Shown: positions 1 through 5,548 of the stretch, piece by piece
How the letters are laid out: each line of letters starts with the position of its first letter
How positions within the stretch are numbered: position 1 is the stretch's first letter
Origin: Alphaproteobacteria bacterium
GTDB taxonomy: Bacteria; Pseudomonadota; Alphaproteobacteria; Rhizobiales; Devosiaceae
Assembly: GCA_018820005.1 (NCBI GenBank)
Contig: JAHJOS010000275.1
Location: 1 to 5,926 of the forward strand
Length of the DNA: 5,926 nt
Direction: 5' to 3'
Position numbers and translations under genes: made by a program
Notes under the pieces: generated by a model
What the model saw: the letters and a program-made list of their open reading frames with translations, nothing else
Told to the model about the DNA's origin: nothing
Databases searched by the model: none

Positions 1-1
1 G

Positions 2-271
2 CCCACGGCCATGGCCGGCGCCCAGCGCTTGAGCAGATCAAAATCCACCGCGCCGCGCATTGATCCCGCCCAGGTGCATTCGGACTGGCACAATGCCTTT
101 TCCGATTTCACCATTCGTCTCAGCCAGCGGCTGCAGGCCGGCAGCGATGCCGACAAGCTCAAATTGATGCGGGCGCTGCAGGCCGAGCTCACCGCGCTTG
201 GGGCGCCGCCCGCGCCGCCGCTCCGGCCCAGCGCCATTACGGCAGTGGAGAGCCAGTCGGTCGACGAGTAG
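2..271 (+). CDS. Unidentified protein, C-terminal part or small complete protein
   Basis: The frame is open from the left edge and stops with TAG at 269-271. The first in-window ATG is at 11, but codons before it (2-10) are also open and no ribosome binding site can be judged in so few bases, so the gene may begin outside the window. Third codon positions are almost all G or C, unlike a chance ORF. From the ATG it would give 86 residues: a basic Ser/Arg-rich start, a predicted amphipathic helical region (HSDWHNAFSDFTIRLSQRL, then ADKLKLMRALQAELTAL), a Pro/Ala linker and an acidic tail ending VDE. I do not recognise the family, and no catalytic motif or membrane segment is visible. It converges with transporter C, and their 3' ends overlap by 35 bp. 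Reality as a coding gene is likely; function is unknown. Confidence 0.6.
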   Translation, partial: PTAMAGAQRLSRSKSTAPRIDPAQVHSDWHNAFSDFTIRLSQRLQAGSDADKLKLMRALQAELTALGAPPAPPLRPSAITAVESQSVDE

Positions 272-1403
272 GGTCCAGCCGACCTGCCATCACCGCGGTC
301 AGTACCAGCAGTGGCAGCAGCATGGCAAAGGCCACGCGGATGCCAAAGCCCCCGGCGACCGCGCCGATCAGCACCGGCGAACCCATATTGACCAACTGAA
401 AGATCAGCGTGGTCGCCGCCACGTTTTGCGACGCTGGGCGATCGCCCAGCCGCGCTGCCGCCGACAGCATCAGCGGATAGAGCACGCAGATGCCGATGCC
501 AACGAGGCCAAATCCTGCCAGCGCCACGCCAGCATTGGGCGAGGCCACCAGCAGCAGCAGCCCGCAAATGGCCACGCCAGCCAGCACGCGCGCCACCAGC
601 ACCGGTCCGAACCGGTCGATCCAGCGGTCGGCCAGCAGGCGCCCGATGGCCATGGTCGCCAGCAGCGCCGGCAGCGCCATCGATTCGATCCAGGCGGCGA
701 CCGTGAAACTGTCGCGCAGGAAGATGATCGACCACGCCCGCGCCGCGCCTTCCGTCACGCCCGCGCCCAGGCCAAACGCGACGAGGCCCATGGTGGCCAG
801 CGTTGGCCAGGCAAGGCGCCGCCGCGTGTCGCCGGCATGCGGCCGCGGCGGGGTCACCGGCATGGGCAGCACGATCACCGCCAGCAGCACGATCACCACC
901 GGCGCAATGGTCCACAGGTGGATCGCCGGCGAGACGCCCAGCCCGCGCAAGGCCGCACCCAGCAGCGACGTGGTCAGAAAGCCGATGCTCCAGGCACCAT
1001 GGCAGGTGTTCATCACCCGCATGCCGCTGGCCGCCTCGATGCGGTCGGCTTCGACATTGATGGCGATATTGGTCAGCGAGAAGCCCACGCCATTGATGGC
1101 CAGCAGCACGAACATGGCGATGGGATGCAGAAGCACCGTGATGAGGGCCGCGGTGACGCAGACCAACGGCAACATGCCCATCAGCACCAGGCGCGGGCCG
1201 AACCGCTCGATGATGCGGCTGGAAAACAGGAACATGCCCAGCGCGCCCAGCGGCTGGCCGATCAGCACCAGCCCCAACTGGGCCGAGCTCAACCCATTGA
1301 GCAACTGGATGTCGGGAATGCGGGTTTGAATGGCGCCCAGCGCCAGCGCATGCACAAAGAACAGAGCGATGACACGCCAGCGGACGGTGGTGGAGGCGGT
1401 CAT
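237..1403 (-). CDS. MFS transporter C, MosC/YbjJ-like
   Basis: A 388-residue polytopic inner-membrane protein with about 12 hydrophobic segments, normal for the major facilitator superfamily; substrate unknown. The post-TM2 motif A region is degenerate (IIERFGPR, residues 64-71). Group hallmarks shared with the two upstream paralogues are NVEADRIE (116-123), MNTCHGAWSIGF (131-142), EGA..WS (218-225), a second ERFG-like motif DRFGP (263-267) in the C-terminal half, and DRPASQNVA (321-329). It is the most diverged copy: the Asp found in the EGA-x-x-D-W-S segment of the other two is Ala223 here, and MNRAH has become MNTCH. The ATG at 1403 overlaps the mmcB stop as ATGA, and an AGGA (plus-strand tcct, 1409-1412) sits five bases upstream, so it has its own ribosome site as well as coupling. 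It is last in the operon. Membership of the MFS is certain; the MosC/YbjJ subgroup is a judgement from motifs. Confidence 0.92.
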   Translation of the reverse strand: MTASTTVRWRVIALFFVHALALGAIQTRIPDIQLLNGLSSAQLGLVLIGQPLGALGMFLFSSRIIERFGPRLVLMGMLPLVCVTAALITVLLHPIAMFVLLAINGVGFSLTNIAINVEADRIEAASGMRVMNTCHGAWSIGFLTTSLLGAALRGLGVSPAIHLWTIAPVVIVLLAVIVLPMPVTPPRPHAGDTRRRLAWPTLATMGLVAFGLGAGVTEGAARAWSIIFLRDSFTVAAWIESMALPALLATMAIGRLLADRWIDRFGPVLVARVLAGVAICGLLLLVASPNAGVALAGFGLVGIGICVLYPLMLSAAARLGDRPASQNVAATTLIFQLVNMGSPVLIGAVAGGFGIRVAFAMLLPLLVLTAVMAGRLDPTRRPTGSPLP

Positions 1404-1864
1404 TGTGGTCCTGGGTCCATCAGCGCATGAATGCGGTCGGCGCCCAGACGGGCCAGCTTGAGCATCAGCGCCTTGCGCCGGGCCGGGGCCAGGGGCGTCA
1501 GCGGACTGTCCCGCAGGATCGCCCCGTCATGGCCATCGGCCACGATCAGCCCTTCGCTCTCGGGAAAGATGCCGCCATCCAGCTCGGCTGGCTTGGCAAA
1601 GAAGAACTTGTCGGAGAAATCGCGATATTCCGGCCATTTGCGGTCGACCTGAAAGTCGATCAGGCTCGATTTGATCTCGACGATCCAGATCTCGCCCTGC
1701 GGCCCCACGCCCAGCACATCGGCGCGGCGGCCGCTCTTGAGCGTCACCTCGGCAAAGCACGCCATGTCGTGGCTCTCGCGCAACAGGCGCATCACGCCCC
1801 GCTGCACGCGCAGCGCCGTTGCCGACTGGCGCAGGTCCACGATGGGCGGTAGCGCGGGCGCCAT
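1400..1864 (-). CDS. mmcB: MmcB family DNA repair protein
   Basis: A 154-residue cytoplasmic protein matching the alphaproteobacterial MmcB family (formerly DUF1052). In Caulobacter this family is SOS-controlled and contributes to mitomycin C resistance. The fold is expected to be PD-(D/E)XK nuclease-like: Glu39 (FAEVTL), Asp49 (RRADVLGV) and Glu63-x-Lys65 (WIVEIKSS) are in the right order and context, followed by the family's DFQVDRKWPEYRDFSDKFFFA block. I chose the ATG at 1864, not the upstream in-frame ATG at 1939. The first 25 residues of the longer version lie inside the transporter B reading frame and are GC-rich filler, and the 1864 start gives a TGATG overlap with that gene's stop. 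Its own stop overlaps the start of transporter C as ATGA. The odd feature is the position: a repair gene nested between transporter paralogues with no promoter of its own visible. Family assignment is firm; nuclease activity is inferred. Confidence 0.9.
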   Translation of the reverse strand: MAPALPPIVDLRQSATALRVQRGVMRLLRESHDMACFAEVTLKSGRRADVLGVGPQGEIWIVEIKSSLIDFQVDRKWPEYRDFSDKFFFAKPAELDGGIFPESEGLIVADGHDGAILRDSPLTPLAPARRKALMLKLARLGADRIHALMDPGPQ

Positions 1865-3057
1865 CAGCCCAAGGGCGTCGCCGGTTCCGGCGGCAGGCCG
1901 GCGGGCGCTTCCATTGCCTTGGTGCCCAGCGAGCGGCACGCAACAATGCCCGCTACGATGATCGGCAGCACCACCAGATAGGAAGTGCGGATATTGAGAT
2001 GCTCGGCCACAAAACCCAGCAGCGGCGGCGCGAGGAAGAACACGACGAACGTCACCTGACCGAGCGCGGCGACATTGACCGAGCTGGGTCGGTCGGTGCG
2101 CTGGGCTGCGGCCGACACAGCCAGCGGATAGACAGCCGAGCAGCCGATGCCCATCAGCGCAAAGCCAACCAGCGAGACCCAGGGCATGGGCGCGCTGGCC
2201 ACGGCCACGGCACCAAGTGCGGCCAGGGCCAGCAGTGTAGTGGCCGTGGCGCGAGGGCCAAAGCGTTCCACGATCGGGTCAGCCGAAAGCCGGGTCGCGG
2301 CCATGAAGCCGGAAAACAACGTCAGACCCAGTCCGCCGACGAATGGCTCCACTGGCGTGGTGAAGGCATCGCGCATGTAGATTGTTGACCAGTCGATGCC
2401 GGCGCCTTCAATCAGGAAAGCGGCAATGCCGATCATGCACAGAGGCAGCAGGCCCAGATTGGGGAAGGCAATGCGCGGCGTATCGCCGGTGTGCATGTTG
2501 GGCCGATGCGGTGCGGTCGTCATGCCGGCGATCATGGTGATGCCCACGATGAACACGACGGCCACAGCGAGGCCCACATGCATTTCCATCGACATGCCCG
2601 TCTGGCGCACGCCGGCGCCCAGCAGCGCCGTGATGAAAAAGCCCAGGCTCCAGCTGCCATGCGCGCGATTCATGTAGCGGCGGCCATATTGCGCTTCCAG
2701 CCGGTCGGTCTCCACGTTGAGATTTATCTCGAGCGCGCCGGCCAGCAGGCCAGCGAAAAAGAGGGCGCCAAACACCGCCACCGCCGAAGGCAGCCAGGGA
2801 ATGATGGCATATAGGCTCGCTGTCCCCAGTACAGTGATCATGGCGGTGGTGCGTGCGCCCAGCCTTTCGATCAGCGGCGCCGAAATGGTCAGCGAGATCA
2901 GCGAGCCAATGGACATGCCGATCAGCGTCAGCCCCAATTGTCCCTCGGTGACCTGCAGATGCGTCTGCAAGTCCGGCATGCGCGACAGCAGCGCCCCCAA
3001 GGCAAAGGCGAACAGAAAAAAGCAGGCGTAGATGCGGATATGCGGGGCGATTTTCAT
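1864..3057 (-). CDS. MFS transporter B, MosC/YbjJ-like
   Basis: A 397-residue, roughly 12-TM major facilitator superfamily protein of the inner membrane; substrate unknown. Motifs in order: LIERLGAR after TM2 (62-69), NVETDRLE (114-121), MNRAHGSWSLGF (129-140), a soluble central loop around MHTGDTPR (188-195), EGAGIDWS in about TM7 (217-224), VERFGPR (263-269), DRPSSVNVA (322-330) and LLGFVAEHLNIR (346-357). A Pro-rich cytoplasmic tail follows. The frame stays open upstream to 3813, but the extra 252 residues are Arg/Gly/His-rich antisense-type filler lying across transporter A. The real start is the ATG at 3057 (MKIAPHIRIYACFFLF), which aligns with its paralogues and overlaps the preceding stop as ATGA. 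No strong Shine-Dalgarno precedes it, which suits translational coupling. It resembles transporter A more than C, for example in the AAQRTDRP and GFVAEH segments. Confidence 0.93.
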   Translation of the reverse strand: MKIAPHIRIYACFFLFAFALGALLSRMPDLQTHLQVTEGQLGLTLIGMSIGSLISLTISAPLIERLGARTTAMITVLGTASLYAIIPWLPSAVAVFGALFFAGLLAGALEINLNVETDRLEAQYGRRYMNRAHGSWSLGFFITALLGAGVRQTGMSMEMHVGLAVAVVFIVGITMIAGMTTAPHRPNMHTGDTPRIAFPNLGLLPLCMIGIAAFLIEGAGIDWSTIYMRDAFTTPVEPFVGGLGLTLFSGFMAATRLSADPIVERFGPRATATTLLALAALGAVAVASAPMPWVSLVGFALMGIGCSAVYPLAVSAAAQRTDRPSSVNVAALGQVTFVVFFLAPPLLGFVAEHLNIRTSYLVVLPIIVAGIVACRSLGTKAMEAPAGLPPEPATPLG

Positions 3058-4229
3058 TCGGCGGCTACCGTATTGGCGTTGCGGCGGGGAGCGAGGGAGT
3101 CGGCAAACAGCAGCGCGACGATCACCAGCGGAATGCCGATGCCGAAGGCCCAGCGTATGCCGAAGTGTTCGGCCACAAAGCCCAGTAGCGGTGGCCCGAG
3201 CAGGAAGGACACGAATGAGATCTGCGCCAGCGAGGCGACATTGACAGCGGCAGGGCGGTCCGTGCGCTGCGCGGCCGCCGACATGGCTAGCGGGAACAGG
3301 GCACTGGTGCCAGCGCCAGTCAGGGCAAGGCCCACATAGGCCAGTGGCTGCCAGGGGGCGAAGAACACCATCAAGGTGCCCACGCCCAGAATGGCAAGCA
3401 TGCCGCGCGCCACCACCGGTGGGCTCCAGCGATCGACAAAACTGTCCGCAAAAAATCGCGTAATGGCCTGCGAGCCGGCGCCGATGGCCACGGCCAGACC
3501 GGCCCAGAACGGCGCGGCGACGAATTCCTTGGTCATGAAAATGGCCGACCAGTCGATGATCGCCCCTTCCATGATCATGGCGGGCAGGCACACCATGATG
3601 AGCACGAGAATAGCCAGCGTCGGGCGCGCAAAACGGGGCGAGGCCTCGGTGCTGCCACCGGCGCGATGCGCAGCCGGCTCGAACTTGCCCAGCACCAGCG
3701 CGGTCAGCAGGGTGATGACCGGGATCATCAGCGCCAGGTGCCATTGCGGCGACAAGCCGGCCTGGGCGACCAGCGCGCCGACTAGGCCGGCCGAGAAGAA
3801 GCCGAAGCTCCAAAAGGCATGCGCGCGATTCATGATGCGCCGGCCGATGGCATGTTCCACCCTGTCAGCCTCAAGATTGACGATCAGCTCGATGCAACCG
3901 ATCACCAGGCCCACCGGCACCAGCAGCAGGAAGAAGGTCAGCGGCGACGGCGCCCAGACGGCAATGGCATAGAGCATGGCCAGCAGCGGCAGCGCGGACA
4001 GCAGCACGCGGCGATGGCCCAGCCGGTCGAGCAGCGGGCCGGCAAAGGTCAGCGAAATCAGCGTGCCCGTGGCGGCGCCCACCAGCGACAGGCCCAGCGC
4101 GCCTTCGGCCACGCCCATGAACTCCTGGATGGCTGGCAGGCGGGGGTAAATGCTCCCCATGCAAAACGAATAAATGAAAAACGCCCCGAAGACCTTGATC
4201 TGGGGCGGCAACGCCAAGCCGATGCTCAT
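3054..4229 (-). CDS. MFS transporter A, MosC/YbjJ-like, first gene of operon
   Basis: A 391-residue, roughly 12-TM major facilitator superfamily protein; substrate unknown. Motifs in order: LLDRLGHR after TM2 (66-73), NLEADRVE (118-125), MNRAHAFWSFGF (133-144), a hydrophilic central loop (182-203), EGAIIDWS in about TM7 (221-228), DRWSPP (266-271), QRTDRPAAVNVA (321-332) and LLGFVAEHFGIR (348-359). The start is ATG at 4229. No alternative ATG or GTG gives a better alignment with the paralogues. The upstream ribosome site is weak (a GAG nine bases before the ATG), and that GAG lies inside an 11-bp palindrome, which could make access to the start regulated. The stop overlaps the transporter B start as ATGA. 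Transporters A and B share an exact 17-base stretch over the MNRAH codons (3818-3834 and 2658-2674), which supports duplication. Known MosC-like relatives are linked to rhizopine loci, but that does not identify a substrate here. Confidence 0.92.
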   Translation of the reverse strand: MSIGLALPPQIKVFGAFFIYSFCMGSIYPRLPAIQEFMGVAEGALGLSLVGAATGTLISLTFAGPLLDRLGHRRVLLSALPLLAMLYAIAVWAPSPLTFFLLLVPVGLVIGCIELIVNLEADRVEHAIGRRIMNRAHAFWSFGFFSAGLVGALVAQAGLSPQWHLALMIPVITLLTALVLGKFEPAAHRAGGSTEASPRFARPTLAILVLIMVCLPAMIMEGAIIDWSAIFMTKEFVAAPFWAGLAVAIGAGSQAITRFFADSFVDRWSPPVVARGMLAILGVGTLMVFFAPWQPLAYVGLALTGAGTSALFPLAMSAAAQRTDRPAAVNVASLAQISFVSFLLGPPLLGFVAEHFGIRWAFGIGIPLVIVALLFADSLAPRRNANTVAAE

Positions 4230-4235
4230 CTTATT

Positions 4236-4246
4236 GTACTCAGTAC
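4236..4246. promoter_or_regulatory. 11-bp palindrome over the transporter A start region
   Basis: GTACT-c-AGTAC is a perfect 5+1+5 dyad ending seven bases before the ATG of transporter A and containing its only Shine-Dalgarno-like bases. Such a position fits an operator for a small dimeric repressor (TetR or MarR type), but no regulator gene is present in the window and a chance palindrome of this size is possible. Confidence 0.3.
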
Positions 4247-4267
4247 GGCAATTTCGCCAGCAAGCTA

Positions 4268-4273
4268 TGTCAA
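4268..4273 (-). promoter_or_regulatory. Candidate -35 element for the transporter operon
   Basis: Read on the minus strand this is a perfect TTGACA, 38 bases before the ATG at 4229. No good -10 hexamer lies at the usual distance: at a 17-base spacer the sequence is TGCCGT. The promoter call therefore rests on one box only. The operon is separated by 123 bp from the gene upstream, so a promoter somewhere in this gap is expected. Confidence 0.3.
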
Positions 4274-4300
4274 ATCCCGGCCAAGGGAAAGCGCGAGCGA

Positions 4301-4318
4301 AAACGATTTACATCGTTT
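4301..4318. repeat. 7-bp inverted repeat in front of the transporter operon
   Basis: AAACGAT-ttac-ATCGTTT is a perfect 7+4+7 inverted repeat, 83 bases upstream of the transporter A start and 35 bases after the stop of the receiver-like gene. On the minus strand it ends in TTTT, so it could be a weak AT-rich terminator for that gene. Alternatively it is an operator upstream of the TTGACA box. A second, perfect 10-bp palindrome, GCAACGTTGC, lies at 4322-4331 next to a run of six T on the plus strand. The two possibilities cannot be separated by eye. Confidence 0.35.
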
Positions 4319-4352
4319 ATTGCAACGTTGCTTTTTTGCATCCCCCTGGATT

Positions 4353-4928
4353 TTAGGCTGCCGTGGCGGCGAGCGAGATCCTGGGCGTCACAAATTCATC
4401 GCGTAGCACATTCACGCCCGTTGCCGCGTTGCGGATAATCTCGATCCGCCGGAACTGGCCGCCCATCCGTGCGTCTGCGCCGATGGACTGCATTGCAGGC
4501 CTGAGACGCCTGTCGGGTCCAAAATAATCTGTCGTCTCGAAATAGGTCAGCGTCCGGCCGATCTGGCGATCGATACGTGCCTGCATTCGGTTGCGAGCAA
4601 AGGGCATCGTAATGACATCGTCAAAACCCATGCCGATACACCGCTCAATGGTATCGTTGGACGGGCTCTCGGAGAAATAGATCAGGGGTGAAAATCGCAG
4701 CTGGCGCCGTGCCGAAAAGCGGATCGATTGCGCAATGCCGCGCAGTTTGCCAACATCCGTGACGGCGGCGAACAGGAAAAAGCACAGCGGCGTGCGGACC
4801 ACCTGCTGTTCTGCCTGCAATATCCCGGCATAGGGCATCACCGACGCGAAGTTTATCTTTCGCGCCATCTCCATCAATCCTGCGCCCGACCCATCCAAAG
4901 GTCCGACAACATAAGCGGAAGCCTTCAT
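4353..4928 (-). CDS. Degenerate receiver-like protein with YFGPDRR segment
   Basis: A 191-residue soluble protein with no signal peptide or membrane segment. Residues about 46-125 read like the second half of a CheY-type receiver: a hydrophobic strand TPLCFFLFAAV (46-56), PLIYFSES as strand 4 (81-88), a helix IERCIGMGFDD (94-104), and VITMPFARNRMQARI (105-119) as strand 5 plus the last helix. The usual Lys of the K-P-F turn is Met108, and strand 3 has no Asp at the phosphorylation position, so phosphotransfer is unlikely. After the domain comes TTDYFGPDRRLRP (132-144), a segment I associate from memory with alphaproteobacterial regulators, and then a C-terminal tail with RRIEIIRNAATGVNVLRDEF (160-179). 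The ATG at 4928 has a strong purine-rich ribosome site (AGGGAGGGG on the minus strand, plus-strand 4935-4943) seven bases upstream. It is likely a stand-alone gene of unknown role; orphan pseudo-receivers usually act through protein contacts. Confidence 0.75.
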   Translation of the reverse strand: MKASAYVVGPLDGSGAGLMEMARKINFASVMPYAGILQAEQQVVRTPLCFFLFAAVTDVGKLRGIAQSIRFSARRQLRFSPLIYFSESPSNDTIERCIGMGFDDVITMPFARNRMQARIDRQIGRTLTYFETTDYFGPDRRLRPAMQSIGADARMGGQFRRIEIIRNAATGVNVLRDEFVTPRISLAATAA

Positions 4929-4934
4929 CGATGG

Positions 4935-4943
4935 CCCCTCCCT
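4935..4943 (-). promoter_or_regulatory. Strong ribosome binding site of the receiver-like gene
   Basis: The minus strand reads AGGGAGGGG followed by CCATCG and ATG. It is the clearest Shine-Dalgarno sequence in the window and fixes the start at 4928. A longer overlapping ATG in another frame (4959) has no such support. Confidence 0.6.
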
Positions 4944-4973
4944 GCATTCCCGGCATCAAACTAGGTCATCAAT

Positions 4974-4989
4974 GCTAAGGGCGGGCTAA
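4974..4989 (-). promoter_or_regulatory. Direct repeat with CtrA-like spacing upstream of the receiver-like gene
   Basis: GCTAA occurs twice with an 11-bp period (4974-4978 and 4985-4989), one helical turn apart. On the minus strand this is TTAG-N7-TTAG, which has the half-site spacing of the alphaproteobacterial cell-cycle regulator CtrA (TTAA-N7-TTAA) but one mismatch in each half. It sits 47-62 bases before the start codon, where a regulator could act. Weak evidence. Confidence 0.2.
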
Positions 4990-5082
4990 CGGGCCGGTCG
5001 TGCACCTGTGCCCCGTGGCGCTAGGGGAACCTGGCAGGACGTGATTGTTCGACGGCGATCTATGGCAGGGCCAGCGCCAGAA

Positions 5083-5115
5083 GGCCTGCGGGTGTAGTGG
5101 ATCCCCGCGCAGGCC
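5083..5115. repeat. GC-rich stem-loop in the intergenic gap
   Basis: GGCCTGC (5083-5089) pairs with GCAGGCC (5109-5115), and the stem can continue as GGG with CCC after a two-base bulge. No T tract follows on either strand, so it is not a clear terminator. The surrounding gap 4929-5194 shows no convincing gene on either strand. This hairpin, the terminator beside it, and the upstream region of the receiver-like gene are all that I can see there. Confidence 0.35.
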
Positions 5116-5135
5116 GCGATTCTGGGCTGCGGTCG

Positions 5136-5183
5136 AAAACAGCTGTCAAAACGTCATCAGATTGCGTGACGTTTTGACAGCTG
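5136..5183 (-). terminator. Rho-independent terminator of the RlpA-like gene
   Basis: The arms 5140-5156 and 5167-5183 are perfectly complementary over 17 bp (CAGCTGTCAAAACGTCA and its complement), with a 10-base loop. On the minus strand the hairpin begins 11 bases after the TAG stop of the RlpA-like gene and is followed by TTTTCG, so it is oriented to end that transcript. The plus strand has no T run after the stem, arguing against a bidirectional terminator. Confidence 0.8.
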
Positions 5184-5194
5184 ATTGGGTTGCT

Positions 5195-5548
5195 CTAGAG
5201 CTGGCTGATGCACACCGAGGTGGTTCCGCGGTTGCGGAAGCCCAGTTCATTTGCGGCGGCCTTGGAAAGATCGATGATGCGCTTGCCCACAAACGGGCCG
5301 CGATCATTGATCGTGACTTCGATTTCGCGCCCGGTGCGCTGGTCCGTCACGCGGACCTTGGTTCCAAACGGCAGCGAGCGATGGGCTGCGGTCATGGCGT
5401 TTTCGTTGAAGGTTTCGCCGGAAGCGGCTTTTTTCCCGTTGAACCCCGGACCATACCAGGAAGCGCCACCACATTGGGCATAGGCGGCAGAGGAAAACGA
5501 GAGAACGGTCGCAGCAACGGCTGCAACAACGACGGCTTTTCTGATCAA
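5195..5548 (-). CDS. RlpA-like double-psi beta-barrel protein, secreted
   Basis: A 117-residue protein with a Sec signal peptide (MIRKAVVVAAVAATVLSFSS then AAYA, cleavage likely after Ala24) followed directly by one RlpA-type double-psi beta-barrel: ASWYGPGFNGKKAASGE (29-45), MTAAHRSLPFGTKVRV (52-67), INDRGPF (80-86), IIDLSKAAANELGF (91-104). Glu45, His56 and Asp82 sit at the spacing I recall for the residues proposed as active in Pseudomonas RlpA, a lytic transglycosylase that cleaves denuded peptidoglycan glycans. It should act in the periplasm on the cell wall. Unlike classical RlpA there is no lipobox and no SPOR domain. Cys26 and Cys113 could form a disulfide. The start must be TTG at 5548: the in-frame codon TGA at 5560-5558 closes the frame upstream and no later ATG or GTG precedes the signal peptide. 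The ribosome site is weak. It is monocistronic, with a strong terminator behind it. Confidence 0.9.
   Translation of the reverse strand: MIRKAVVVAAVAATVLSFSSAAYAQCGGASWYGPGFNGKKAASGETFNENAMTAAHRSLPFGTKVRVTDQRTGREIEVTINDRGPFVGKRIIDLSKAAANELGFRNRGTTSVCISQL

Noticed and set aside
198..1430. 410-codon plus-strand ORF opposite transporter C
   Set aside because: The translation is a His/Gln/Arg/Gly-rich composition without domains, typical of the antisense of a GC-rich membrane protein gene; the minus strand encodes a clear MFS protein.
1865..1939. 25-residue N-terminal extension of MmcB
   Set aside because: It lies within the end of transporter B and looks like out-of-frame sequence; the TGATG overlap at 1862-1866 is the better start.
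2038..2050. GAAC-N5-GAAC resembling an alphaproteobacterial LexA site upstream of mmcB
   Set aside because: The spacing is 5, not the 7 expected for GAAC/GTTC direct repeats, and it lies inside transporter B codons.
3058..3813. 252-codon N-terminal extension of transporter B
   Set aside because: The extension is Arg/Gly/Cys-rich, crosses the transporter A gene in another frame and has no paralogue counterpart; the ATG at 3057 aligns with both paralogues and overlaps the previous stop.
4322..4337. GCAACGTTGC plus six T as a plus-strand terminator
   Set aside because: The palindrome has no loop, leaving at most three or four base pairs, and no plus-strand gene lies upstream to be terminated.
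4965..5080. Possible tRNA or small RNA in the gap, prompted by GTTCGA at 5047-5052
   Set aside because: No acceptor, D or anticodon stems could be formed around the GTTCGA.
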